From positions 496,001-560,000 of the forward strand of contig OZ025855.1 in assembly GCA_964019425.1 (NCBI GenBank): a DNA stretch of 64,000 nucleotides, read 5' to 3'. Below the pieces are notes generated by a model. It was not told the DNA's origin and did no database searches. It saw only the letters and a list, made by a program, of their open reading frames with translations. Of the stretch, positions 11,646-22,300 are shown one piece after another. The position numbers were made by a program, and so were the translations under genes. The DNA comes from Flectonema sp. DT1601. Its lineage: Eukaryota > Euglenozoa > Diplonemea > Diplonemida > Diplonemidae. Numbering within the stretch: position 1 is the first letter of the stretch; every line of letters begins with the position of its first letter.

Positions 11646-12896
11646 ATGGGGAATTGTTCTCGTGCTGAGCTGCCAAGGACTCGTAGTCGTAGTCGTCCAT
11701 CATCGGCCGTTAAAAAACAACATGCTGCAGGTGACATCACACCAACGTTGTCATCAATGATTGAAGTGACTTCTATTGATGATATGGCTACTAGTTCAAG
11801 AACTCTAACTGAATATTGGCTTTCAAATAAAACAGAAGAAGTCGGAGGAAGATACACAACAAACGTAATGAGTGTGTTTGTTAATTTCAGCAAAATGATT
11901 ATCGGCGTGGACTTAGATGACAGAATACGTTGCATTGATGTTCACAGCGATGACACTGTTGGTGATATCAGAAAGAACATAAACATGACTTGCCACGATA
12001 TGATTCCACCCCATGCATTGGATGATTTTATTATTCTGATTTCAGGAGAAGAGTATCCCGACACAACGTACCTCTCTGATACTTCAATTGGCATGGAAGA
12101 TGAAATATTCGTAGCATCAAGCGATCGAGACATTGCAAAGAATTATTTATGCTATGAAAAAATAGACATCCAGGTACAAGCTGCAGCTTATGCTGCAGTC
12201 CAGGTGATGAGATCTGTACGAAGTTTAGACTTATTGGAATCACTTATAACACTTCACGGTATTGATCACATAAACCAAATGGTACTTGACACAGCAGGTG
12301 TGTCGTTACTAATACTCGCTGTGACAAAGAATAATATTGCGGCACTTGAGTTGCTTGTCACCAAATACGACATTAATCCAAACGCTTGTTGTAGATATGG
12401 TCTCACGGCTATGTCATACGCAGCTCAACAGTGTGACATCCAATCGATGAAAGTACTTATAAAATACGGTGGGAGTATTAAAGGAACTGTAAAAAAGAGT
12501 ACTCCGTTGATGTACGCAGCTTCAGCTAATCATATAGAAATAGTTAAATTCATTCTGGAAGTGGATCCGTCAACAGCTCACGATACGAATGAATGCGGTG
12601 ACACTCCTCTCGCATTCTCAGCTCGTCGTCGATGTTTAGCGATATCCAGAATGATCTTGAAAGCGGGTGCAAATCCAAACTACGCAAACATACGGGGTAA
12701 CACTCCATTGATATGCGCTGCTCACGCAGGTGATCTTGGGGTAGTACGTCTCTTGGTTAGTCATGGAGCGTCACCGACGTTTGCAAATAAAAAAGATCAA
12801 ACATCAATCTCGATTGCTGAAGCTGTTGGAAATACTGATATTGTCTCGTTCTTAAAAAATATCGGAGAGAGCGAAGATCTCTGTGAGATGCCTTGA
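11646..12896 (+). CDS. Ubiquitin-like plus ankyrin-repeat protein with N-terminal MGNCS
   Basis: 416 aa from the ATG at 11646. An upstream in-frame ATG at 11601 would add 15 hydrophobic residues, but the start at 11646 gives MGNCS, a typical N-myristoylation/palmitoylation-like start, so it is preferred. Residues 1-70 are disordered. Residues about 73-158 read as a ubiquitin-like fold (KMIIGVDLDDRIRCIDVHS, later FIILISGEEYPD and DEIFVAS). Residues about 217-410 hold five to six ankyrin repeats with recognisable G.TPL..A....H..IV..L and GANPN turns. This would be a membrane-tethered adaptor (inference). No catalytic domain is visible. Confidence 0.85.
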   Translation: MGNCSRAELPRTRSRSRPSSAVKKQHAAGDITPTLSSMIEVTSIDDMATSSRTLTEYWLSNKTEEVGGRYTTNVMSVFVNFSKMIIGVDLDDRIRCIDVHSDDTVGDIRKNINMTCHDMIPPHALDDFIILISGEEYPDTTYLSDTSIGMEDEIFVASSDRDIAKNYLCYEKIDIQVQAAAYAAVQVMRSVRSLDLLESLITLHGIDHINQMVLDTAGVSLLILAVTKNNIAALELLVTKYDINPNACCRYGLTAMSYAAQQCDIQSMKVLIKYGGSIKGTVKKSTPLMYAASANHIEIVKFILEVDPSTAHDTNECGDTPLAFSARRRCLAISRMILKAGANPNYANIRGNTPLICAAHAGDLGVVRLLVSHGASPTFANKKDQTSISIAEAVGNTDIVSFLKNIGESEDLCEMP

Positions 12897-13155
12897 ATTG
12901 GTTGTTAAAAATAATTTTTATCGAATTTATTTCTTTAATGTTCCTGAAAAAAGGAATTCAAACCAATACCTTACTTCTGTTATTCTCCTCAATTTTCAAT
13001 TGACGTCTTTCACTCCCTTACAACTTATCAACTGTGAAGGTTATCGATCACCTTCACACACAATTTGTTTTTATTCAGATAGTCATTTTTATGTTGGCAT
13101 TACCCTGTCTGCATAAAAAAGAGAGAGCGAACCAAGCCTCTTCTTTTTATTTTAT

Positions 13156-13338
13156 ATATGAGGACATGTCAAAAGTCTGGTACCGTTTTGGTCAACGGTA
13201 AACTGTGGGCATGTACAACTCAATCGAGACCCAACCCCGTCTGAAACATGCCCCAAAAAATTCAATTCCGGGTGTGGGATCTCACTTTACTCGTAATACT
13301 TGTAAAAAAAAAAAAAAATCCTGCATTTTTTGCTTGTG
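13156..13338 (+). repeat. Left terminal inverted repeat
   Basis: Pairs with 14757-14940 in inverted orientation. Only a few mismatches are seen (GTGGG against GCGGG, CCCCGT against CCCTGT), so the element is probably fairly young. Confidence 0.9.
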
Positions 13339-13723
13339 GCTTACAGAGAACTGGCTTGTGGCTACAGAGAAACCCAAATATTACATATGCAGCCTTGCCA
13401 AAAGTATCATCCCCCAAATCTATATTCTAATATTTCATTATAAAAATAAATGGAATTATCGGTAAAAATAATACTTTTAACGTGAAAATTATTATTAGTT
13501 TTTAGCACCACGTTCTACACTTTTTGCACTTCCTTTGGACGTAGTCACATTCTGATCGAAAGCCCTGAGTAGAACCCTCGGAAGAGTTACCATCAGTTTT
13601 GAGTTGATTTGTTTGCGTCAAAAAAAAGTCAATTTGTCGAGTCTCATTGTGCAACTTGAAATGCATAGTTATACCCAAACTGTACTTCTCCTGCTGCTAA
13701 TAATGTGATGATGACTCTTGTGG

Positions 13724-13779
13724 TAAGGAGTCTTCTCCTTAGGTACCTGTGGCAAGGTACTGAAGGAGAAGACTCCTTA
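13724..13779. repeat. Long hairpin inside the inverted-repeat element
   Basis: TAAGGAGTCTTCTCCTT is followed, after GGTACC, an 8-nt loop and GGTAC, by AAGGAGAAGACTCCTTA. This is a near-perfect stem of about 23 bp. Confidence 0.9.
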
Positions 13780-13904
13780 TAATCAAGTTTTATAATTAAA
13801 TCATCTCTGTATCAGAAGTGTTTTCTGAATAGACTGCATTCTGTCTCTTAAACTCTTCTACATGATAATGAACCTCAACAAGTCTGTTGTATCATTATAA
13901 TGAG

Positions 13905-13933
13905 ATAGCAGCTGGTCGTACACCAGCTGCTAT
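13905..13933. repeat. Perfect 12-bp hairpin inside the inverted-repeat element
   Basis: ATAGCAGCTGGT and ACCAGCTGCTAT are separated by a 5-nt loop. Confidence 0.9.
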
Positions 13934-14756
13934 GACTGGTAAGCCACCCTTACTGGACACTATTGTCAGCGCACTGGCATGTGCAGCATTCCAAACGGTT
14001 AATGAACAGTTACTGAGTAACCATTCTGTCACTCAACACTTGCTAAGTAGTTTTGACAGTTTCTTTCTAATTGTCTGTCCACACGGCAGTAGGAGCAGAC
14101 ATCAGTTCACAGCGCAAGGTGATGGTATTTATTCCCACGCATACGATGGTATGTAGATTCTGATATCAGATTTCGAATACTGCTGACTTTATAGATTTAA
14201 ATGTCCCCCAAGGACACCCTGCAACGTAACAGTGTCACCTCGTTGACTTTTTGATACCATTGAAGTCGGGCGAGGCTGCCTTGAGCTCGTTCTCACTTGA
14301 CTGCACAACTTCAGGAAGATCTTCATTGGTTCTTATACTTATGGGCACGTGGATTCTAGCATCCCAGGCCTTTCTGCCTATTTTTAGCCCAGCTTCCTCT
14401 AGAAAGCTTAACTTCCATCCTATTCTTCTAGACACTTCTCGCCTGTCACCCGTTTCCATGCTCACAATTGTTTCATTTACTACTGAAAGGACAATTGACA
14501 CCATTCCACAGCACTGCTATTCCCACAACCCTCAGGGGCATAGCAGTAACATCACCACCCCCAGAAAGGCATTCTAGCAGTTTTGCATGTTTACCTTCCA
14601 AGGTTTTTGAACTCCCATTGGACTCTTTCCTGTCACTCCACTTCGGAGGGTCTCCCATCTTGTCAATCAGTAATTGCAGTTGCTCAATTATCGCTTTTGT
14701 GGTCATATTTTGCTTTTGTTATGCTTGGGGCTCTCTGTAACAGCTTTGTTACCGGC

Positions 14757-14940
14757 TACAAGCAAAAAATGCAGGAATTTTTTTTTTTTTTTACAAGTAT
14801 TACGAGTAAAGTGAGATCCCACACCCGGAATTGAATTTTTTGGGGCATGTTTCAGACAGGGTTGGGTCTCGATTGAGTTGTACATGCCCGCAGTTTACCG
14901 TTGACCAAAACGGTACCAGACTTTTGACATCCACTCATAT
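14757..14940 (-). repeat. Right terminal inverted repeat
   Basis: Inverted copy of 13156-13338; see the element entry. Confidence 0.9.
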
Positions 14941-15288
14941 TTTACTATTTTGTATTTTTTTTTTTTGAACACTCCTGCGTAATGAGTGTGTTGTGTGTGT
15001 GTGTGGATAAGTAGCTGAAAGGAATTCTTTCTAACTTCCTCCTTGACATCTTTCACTTTAGTATTTTGCGTAAAGTATGTTACTGTTTTACACAACAAAC
15101 CGATTACCACTTTCTTTGTGGTGTTTTATTATTTTAGTGACGCCCTGTGTGATCAGTATTAATTTAAAAGATGCTATCGCACGTGTGATGCTCTCCCTTG
15201 CTTTGTTATTTTTGTATTGCGTGTATGTATTATCCTTTGGTTGTGTTCTCTTTTGAAAGAGAGAACATAACTGAGGAATAAAGAGAAC

Positions 15289-15322
<34 letters not shown>

Positions 15323-15524
15323 AGAAAATCATGGAACTTTATAGCATTTACCCCTCTGTGTGCCTGTTGCCTGTTTTCTTTTTGGTATGTTACGCCCTCT
15401 CGAAATTCAAATCTCTCAGTTTTTTTCTTTTTTAGTTCTGTGAAATCCTTGTGGATGACATTATTCTTAAACCGCAACTAGAGTCCCACTAAAATCGTAT
15501 TTAAAAAAAAAAAAAAAAAAAAAT
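14941..15524. other. Intergenic spacer ending in a poly(A) run at the next start codon
   Basis: No gene seen. It has a short GT-repeat (14990-15003), an A run at 15290-15316 and another A run at 15503-15523 that abuts the ATG at 15525. A pyrimidine tract with AG (TTTCTTTTTTAG) ends at 15435. Confidence 0.65.
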
Positions 15525-17096
15525 ATGGGACCGCGTTCTAAGATAGGAATTATATGCCTGGCGGTTTCTTTATTAGCTGTTAGTAATGTGATGTTATCTA
15601 ACAATGAATCGCCTACAGAGTACTCGGATGTGGTACCAGATAAACCAATTAAAAGTGATAACGTAGTCAAAGAAAAGTTTGTTAGAGAAGATGGAAGTTG
15701 GGTAATTCGTCAGCACAATAATGATCTCTTAGATATTTATAAACGACTGAAGAAACCGATTGGAGATGAGGATGTATTCTCACGTGACTTGGACAGTGAG
15801 ATGTTTGGACCTGTCACTGGAAGATCTGCGAAACATTTTTGGTTTCCAAAAAAAGATGATATTCCTTTTTCAAAACTACCATCTGTTCCCCCAGCTCCAA
15901 TCGGAATCGAAGCTGTTCGATTGGCTGATAAGTTGGGCTATCCAAGACATTGGAGAGCAAGAATGAGACCAAAATTCTTTATTTTAGGTCCTCCGAAAAC
16001 TGGAACAACATTTCTTCATGATTGCTTTATATATTCGATGATCGGTAATAAGAATTCATTGGCCTACCCTTTAGCTAACCAACGATGGCCCACAGAGAGA
16101 TTTCCAAACGGAGAACCCACATTCATCCCGTCAATAGTACCTCAACTACACCACACCTGGAATCGAACTGGATTTAGAAGGTTTGATTTACCAAAGGAGT
16201 CTTGGTTGTATGTTGAAATTGGTCGTAATTTTAGATACAAAGGATCACCTAGAAAGTTCTGGGGTGCAGTTCAAATATCAAGATTCCCACCAGTTGAACC
16301 TGAATCTTCTAATTGGGTATTAACAGACAGCACACCTGATTACATCATGATTCCTAAAGCAGCACAGGCTTTGTATTTGGATATGGAAAATTCACCTTGG
16401 AAACCAAGATTTGTTGTCATGAGTAGAGACCCAGTCAGCAGGGGGTTCAGTCATTTCTTACTGTTCGCTGAATTAAAGCGATTATGGGGATGGAAATCAA
16501 CTGGTACAACTGACTATTCTATAAAACTGGATGAGCAACATGAGATTCTACTACAGCAACCAATCTGTAGACAGATGCTCTACGAACCTGAAATCGTACT
16601 AAACGATTTGAGTAAAACATATGACGCATTGAGGAGGTGTATGTACCATCCAAAGAAATTAAATGATATTATGTTTTTACCATTTGGTTTCACGGCTTTG
16701 GGATTGAGGTATTGGTTGTCTCTGTTCAGTCCGGAGCAGTTTACACTTCTGAAGATGTCGACGTTGAAGAGAATGAACACCACGGAGAGTTTGTGGGACT
16801 TTTTCGAAGATACTTTCCCAGGTATGAAACGACCTCTTCCCAGATGTGATTCTGAATCTATCGTTGACAGTGAGACTTGTACTCCTTGGAATCAATATGC
16901 AATAGCACTCGAGCGATGTGGTCCAAACTCACCAGCTCTTGCAGCCCAAGCATGGACTACAAGAGGAGGTCTAAATGAAACAAAAGGAAGTGATCAACGC
17001 CTCGAAAAGTATCGAGTTATTGGAAAAAAATGGGATAAGCTTCTCGCCCAATTAATGTCCAATCACGGCATTTCATGGTACACAAATCAAAGATGA
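15525..17096 (+). CDS. Golgi-type type II membrane sulfotransferase (copy 1)
   Basis: 523 aa, one exon. A signal anchor lies at residues about 6-24 (KIGIICLAVSLLAVSNVML). The lumenal domain carries both PAPS-binding signatures of the sulfotransferase fold: the 5'-phosphosulfate loop GPPKTGTTFLHDC (about 155-167) and the 3'-phosphate motif SRDPVSRGFSHF (about 299-310). This is the layout of carbohydrate sulfotransferases (heparan/chondroitin type), which move sulfate from PAPS to glycans in the Golgi lumen; the acceptor cannot be told. Conserved Cys residues near the C-terminus (CDSESIVDSETC and ERCGPNSPAL) suggest disulfides. The next gene is a clear paralogue. The start codon follows directly after a long A run. 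Confidence 0.9.
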   Translation: MGPRSKIGIICLAVSLLAVSNVMLSNNESPTEYSDVVPDKPIKSDNVVKEKFVREDGSWVIRQHNNDLLDIYKRLKKPIGDEDVFSRDLDSEMFGPVTGRSAKHFWFPKKDDIPFSKLPSVPPAPIGIEAVRLADKLGYPRHWRARMRPKFFILGPPKTGTTFLHDCFIYSMIGNKNSLAYPLANQRWPTERFPNGEPTFIPSIVPQLHHTWNRTGFRRFDLPKESWLYVEIGRNFRYKGSPRKFWGAVQISRFPPVEPESSNWVLTDSTPDYIMIPKAAQALYLDMENSPWKPRFVVMSRDPVSRGFSHFLLFAELKRLWGWKSTGTTDYSIKLDEQHEILLQQPICRQMLYEPEIVLNDLSKTYDALRRCMYHPKKLNDIMFLPFGFTALGLRYWLSLFSPEQFTLLKMSTLKRMNTTESLWDFFEDTFPGMKRPLPRCDSESIVDSETCTPWNQYAIALERCGPNSPALAAQAWTTRGGLNETKGSDQRLEKYRVIGKKWDKLLAQLMSNHGISWYTNQR

Positions 17097-17411
17097 ACTC
17101 CTCTCCCTTTATCCGTCGAATGTATTTATTTATTTTAACGGGTAATTCTTTCTTTACAATCCTCTTCTCTTGAAACGGTACTTTTTAATTACTGCTTTTT
17201 TTTTTGTCCTTTTACCTGACCTCTGTAACTAATCATGGTTAGATTTTTTTTAGTTCCCCTATCTTCGTTGCGTCAAAATTGAATTATATTGTCATCATTC
17301 AGAGGTTTTGGTGTTGTGTTTTTTTTTTTTTTTATTTTTTTTTTATTCCCCTTACTACTAAAAAATAAAATAAACAATCTTTTTTTTTTTAAAGTATGTT
17401 GTCACTCAAAT
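17097..17411. other. Spacer between the sulfotransferase genes
   Basis: No gene seen. T-rich throughout (T runs around 17318-17343 and 17380-17390). AG at 17393-17394 follows a T tract 17 nt before the next ATG, a likely trans-splice acceptor. Confidence 0.65.
17393..17394 (+). promoter_or_regulatory. Probable trans-splice acceptor AG
   Basis: A run of T followed by AAAG sits 17 nt before the ATG at 17412. Confidence 0.5.
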
Positions 17412-19136
17412 ATGTCTCGGGGTAGTACCAGACGGTTGATGTGGGTCGCTACCTTCGCTGTTTTATTATCGTTGCTGTTAATTAGTTCCGATTATGACAA
17501 GACTATTGCGATTGTGGTGACTTCAAAAAACACCTCCACAACAGAATCAAACAAAGGCATTGGCATCGACGCTAAAAGTAATTATTCTCTTGAGGGATTC
17601 TTGGTTAATACTTCAAAGAGACAGGGAAACCAAACACAGGATAAGATTATAGTCGAATCTAATAGCGAGGTTGATCCCAATGAAATTGAAAGAGAAAACA
17701 ACAACAGTAACAGCAGTAATTACAGCTTTACAGGTACTGCTGTAGTGCCTTGGTCTATGCCAGAGATTTTAAGAATTAAGTCGAAATTGGAGTATTTAAA
17801 AACTGATTACAGTAAACTTTCAAACTCTGAATTTGGTAAACTTGTAGATTTCAAATTAACACTTTCTACAACTTTAAGGAGACTTGTTCGATTCCCTGGA
17901 AACCAACGTGAAGCCGTTTTCCTTAGAACTGCCACACCGATATCTCCAGCACCAACGGGTGAAGATGCTGCTGCTCTCTCTCGGAAGTATGATTATCCTG
18001 ATCATTGGTTGGGAAGAATGCGGCCGGAGTTTTTCATATTGTCTCCTCCTAAGACTGGAACAACTTTTCTAGACGGCTGTTTGCGACACGGAATGAACGG
18101 AAATCCACTGAAAGTCGTATATCCTCAGGCATCTAGACGATGGCCTAGTAAGACAACAAAACACGGAGAACCAGTGTCTACAACATCACGATTTGAGTTA
18201 AAACGAAGGCTGTGGAATCGAAAAGGTTTTCGTCGATGGGACGTTCCAAAAGAGCCCTGGAACTACATCCAAATGGGACGACATGCTGGTACGTTTAGAG
18301 AGTATTTTGCTCGTCGAAGGTTCCCTCCAGTAGAAGAAGAAAGCAACCATTGGGGATTAGTAGACTCTACACCAGATCAAATAATGATCCCTGAAGCAGC
18401 AGTAGCGGCTTACTTAGATCTTCAAAAGTCACCTTTCATACCAAGATTTCTAGTCATTGATAGGGACCCAGTTGATAGAGCGTACTCTCATTTCATGTTA
18501 TTCACTGACTTGAAAAAGAAGTTTAATAGAAAACCTGAACAATTTACTGTTTTCGTAGACAGGCTTGACCAACAACACGACAAACTTATAAAAATACCAA
18601 TTTGTGAAGAAGCGTTATACAGACCTGAAAGAGTTGTATCTTCCAAAGACAAAGTGTTTTCTGCTTTAAAAAATTGTATGTACGAATACGATCCTTTACA
18701 GGACCCTCAAGTATACTACCTCCCTTTTGGATTTATAGCTCTCGGATTGAGGTATTGGGTTGAACTGTTTGGTATTAATAAGTTCCTACTACTTCGATTT
18801 ACTGACTTATCAAAAATGAAAACCCCAACTCAAGTTGTGCGAATGTTTGAAAAAGCATTTCCAACTTTGGTTCGAAATCCTCCTCTCTGTGAAAACCCCT
18901 CTGATTGGGTTGGTGGTCGTTGTACTGGACCACAACGATTTAATGAATCAGAACTTAATTGTGGACAGCAATCTCCATATTTATTCGCTCAGGCATGGAC
19001 AAAGAAAAGTGCTTCTCTGGGATACACCATCGGTGATGAAACTAGACTCGCAAAGTATCGCGAAATTGGAAAGAGATGGCAACGGGTACTCAAAAATATG
19101 TCTGATGAGCTTGATATAAAATATTATGATTCTTGA
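17412..19136 (+). CDS. Golgi-type type II membrane sulfotransferase (copy 2)
   Basis: 574 aa from the first ATG (MSRGSTRR). A signal anchor lies at about 9-28 (LMWVATFAVLLSLLLISS). Then comes an Asn/Ser-rich stem with several N-glycosylation sites. The catalytic domain begins near residue 180, with SPPKTGTTFLDGC (about 211-223) and DRDPVDRAYSHF (about 349-360). The domain aligns along its length with the gene just upstream (shared blocks such as RWP, PPVE, DSTPD, IMIP, LPFGF and ALGLRYW), so this is a tandem duplication old enough to have diverged in sequence and stem length. The substrate is not predictable. Confidence 0.9.
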   Translation: MSRGSTRRLMWVATFAVLLSLLLISSDYDKTIAIVVTSKNTSTTESNKGIGIDAKSNYSLEGFLVNTSKRQGNQTQDKIIVESNSEVDPNEIERENNNSNSSNYSFTGTAVVPWSMPEILRIKSKLEYLKTDYSKLSNSEFGKLVDFKLTLSTTLRRLVRFPGNQREAVFLRTATPISPAPTGEDAAALSRKYDYPDHWLGRMRPEFFILSPPKTGTTFLDGCLRHGMNGNPLKVVYPQASRRWPSKTTKHGEPVSTTSRFELKRRLWNRKGFRRWDVPKEPWNYIQMGRHAGTFREYFARRRFPPVEEESNHWGLVDSTPDQIMIPEAAVAAYLDLQKSPFIPRFLVIDRDPVDRAYSHFMLFTDLKKKFNRKPEQFTVFVDRLDQQHDKLIKIPICEEALYRPERVVSSKDKVFSALKNCMYEYDPLQDPQVYYLPFGFIALGLRYWVELFGINKFLLLRFTDLSKMKTPTQVVRMFEKAFPTLVRNPPLCENPSDWVGGRCTGPQRFNESELNCGQQSPYLFAQAWTKKSASLGYTIGDETRLAKYREIGKRWQRVLKNMSDELDIKYYDS

Positions 19137-19395
19137 GAAGATGTTTTAATCAGAGAATTGTTTTTTTATTTATTTATTTATTTTTTTTTTTTTTTGTTAA
19201 GTGTTCTTTTCATGTTGTATTTACACTTCATTTACCCTTTTCGCTAAATTAGTTTTGTTTTTTTTGGTAGATTTCATGTTTTTATATATTTTTTTCTTTT
19301 TTTTCAGTCCTCCACACTTCCCATTCCCGTTCCATTCAAAAAAAAAAAAAACAGACGTGTTGTAAACTTTACTGAAAGAGACTACAGGACATAAT

Positions 19396-22300
19396 ATGAT
19401 TGAAGACACTTTTGATGAACTGTTTGAAACGATACTGTGGGAGGGTCAGAGAGAGAACGTTGACCAAGATTGGGCAGAAGAAGTCGGAAGTGGATGCGGT
19501 CTGCCGGAAAACTTATCAACAGGAAAAGAGAAGACTACTGTCGAAGTAGAAGCAGTTCTCGAAAAATTAGCTCAAAACTGGCCAGTTACAGGCGGACTTC
19601 AATACGTCACAGCTGCAGCAACTGTCAAGTCAGTCAGGCAACGTGTTGCTGATTTATTTATACCAATTCTGTCGAGAGAATTAGCTTCAAATTCTGAAAT
19701 TGATGTTTCCTGGGCTGCTCTTTTAGTTTTTTTCATGGCACACGATGCCGGAAATCAACAATCAGTAATCTACAGTCTGACAACACTAAGTGTCCCTCAA
19801 TCAATCATCTACTCTGTAAGCAGATCTGATGCAACTCCAAGACTGGTGAGAGCAGTCTCAAAGATGTTGTCATTATTCTTCGAAGCTGATCCACAAGATA
19901 CCTTTAACATTAAATCAAGTGGAAAGAACGCTTTGTTGTCAGCTGCACAACAATACTCAAACATGCCTTTGATCTTGTCGGAGATTTTCGAATCACTCTC
20001 AAACATTAAAAATGATCTCACGACTGATAGTGAAGCTGCCCTTATTCAAACTTGTATGACGACACATCATCAGTCTGAAGGTTTGCTTTTACATCTTTCA
20101 AAGTGTTGTGATGGAATGATAATTAGAGTTGTGAAACAAGATTCTCTTCTTTTTATTGTCAGCAAATATAGAAGTTCTGATAACGTTGATCTACTTCGTT
20201 CATATTTGAGACTTTTAACGAAGACTTTCCAACTAGGTCAGGGTAGTTGTTGTGTTATGATGTATCCTTTACTGTGTGAACTCTTAAAGGGAAAGTCGTC
20301 TGGTGAAATTGTGGTTGAAATTTTGGAAGCGGGTTTTTCATGCCCTCTACCGGCAGGAAAGAATCTGCCTCCAGAGGACTTTGTGTCAATATCGATTCAG
20401 AGATTGATTAATGCTCATGAGAATGGCACTCTAGCAAGGCATACGACAACAACGAAGAAAATGGTTCAATTATTGTTAGCAGTCCCTCCTGGAGCTATGT
20501 TTACACCTGCTTGTCAAGACTTTTTAAATTTCTTATCAATGCCATCTCGACCCCTCGCGAAGTCAACACTTTCTCACATTCAATCAGACTACCAAAATAT
20601 ATCAAATAATCCTGACATGATATCTACTGTGTACACGTTGTTATCAAATTATTGTTATGATACTTTGTGTGATGATGTGGTCGTTTTAGAAATTCTTAAA
20701 GTGTTATTGACGGTTTCTTTTGGATGTTTAAATGCCTTCCCATACTTAGAAATATCAAAGAAGCAATTGGTTTTATCTGAAATGATTTCTCTGACTAACA
20801 GCACGTTGAAGTGTTGTGCAGAAGAAGCTTCTACTGTTGTGTTATCGATAGTAGGAGAACAGATTAAAACTGTCGAGAGTAATGACCTGATTCCTGTTAC
20901 GTTGGAATTATTGTCAACTTTAGTGTTGTCAGAGATCGCACCAAAAGTAGTCACATTCTCAGTTGATATCTGTTCTGTGATAACTTCGCAGAGATTGTTG
21001 GACAGTTTGTCTTTAATTTCACACAAGGCTGCGTTAGCTCAACCTGAGGAATCGATTAGCGTTCTTGGTGAGATCATCAACGATCTCCCACCTGGTGAGA
21101 TTAATGCAAATATTCTAACTGTCTTATTAGAAACACTTTCGTCTCCTCTCGTCAACGCTCAGAGTGCTCCTTGCATCGTCGAATTACTATTGTTGTTGGC
21201 ACCCGCCGCGATTCAATTTCCAATTTTTTGCACCACCCTGACAACTGCTGTGACAGCTTACCCTGTAGTCGTTACTGATATTATAATTTCTTTTGTTAGG
21301 AATAATCCGAAAGCATTCTCTCAAAGTTCAATTTGGTCAATTTTAGAACCACTGATTGGAACTCCAGACTGTAAAAGTGATTTAATTGTTTCGATAATTG
21401 ATTTACTAGTCATGCCTTCACTGTCTTCGTCAACACTCGGTGCGCCTGCACTGCTAGTTTCTATTTTGGATAGTTTCGGTAATGATATTGGTGTTTATAC
21501 GAAAATACAACAGCAGTTTGAAAAATTACCGAAAATAATTAAGAACGGTGAAGTTTTATGTGTCATTGCGAAATGTCTACTCGTCAATGGAAAGGAGTGT
21601 AATGTTGATAATGAAGTTCTACTTGATATCATAATAAAAACAATTGCATCTCTTGATAGTTGTAAACCACCACCACCTGCAACAGGTGAGCTTCTTATTG
21701 TTGAATCATCCTCAACAGTGTTGAGGCAGCTTCTACCTGACGGATGTCCAAACGAATCAGTTGCCTCATCCATCACAAGTCTTGTTTCACTAAAATCCCA
21801 TCCTCTACTAGCTGAGGCTTGGATTTATGCATTCCCTGAATCTCTGTATGTCGCTGAAGCGGTTATTACAGTTCTTCGAGAACGGGCTATCACAACTGAA
21901 AGTGAAAGAGAAAACAACGATTTGAATGAGCAAACAAAATCATTATTGCAAGGGTTCTTGCTCTCTGTTTCGAGTCAAAATACTTCTGAAGAAGCTGCTC
22001 CTGTTGTTGACAATTCAGATGAAGAAGATTGTTTCAAGAAAATAAAAACTGAAAAGACTGTGAGAATAATATGCACTCTTATGAAGAAGTTTATAAAATC
22101 AGCGGCGATCCAGGAAAAGGGTTTGCAACTTCTTCAAGAATTGAGTACGTCAACTCAGGACTCGGAGTACGTGTCTCACATTCCTGGAACACCGGACTTT
22201 AATAATCAACAAGGCAGCTCTGGGTTATTAACTGTGATCGATGTGATGTCAAATACAATGTCTCACCATCCTTCTTCTGCTTCCATCGTAAGAGGTTGCG

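Larger units (their letters stand above)
13156..14940. mobile_element. Non-autonomous DNA element with ~180-bp terminal inverted repeats
   Basis: The two ends are inverted copies of each other: 13156-13338 and 14757-14940, nearly identical for about 175 bp (for example CAAAAGTCTGGTACCGTTTT on the left matches its reverse complement on the right) including a central A or T run. The outermost ~10 bp are less similar and no clear target-site duplication could be fixed. The 1.4-kb interior has two strong hairpins (13724-13779 and 13905-13933) and no recognisable transposase. Short open frames on both strands (for example 14235-14706, - strand) match nothing I know. The simplest reading is a MITE-like or internally deleted DNA transposon; the superfamily cannot be assigned. 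Confidence 0.8.

Noticed and set aside
13887-14156. 89-residue + strand open frame inside the inverted-repeat element
   Set aside because: It spans the arms of a perfect hairpin, has no recognisable domain and no supporting signals.
14235-14706. Two - strand open frames inside the inverted-repeat element as transposase parts
   Set aside because: No transposase motif is visible; treated as unassigned interior sequence.
16580-16895. Antisense frames overlapping the sulfotransferases and other large genes
   Set aside because: They are shadows of strongly supported + strand genes.
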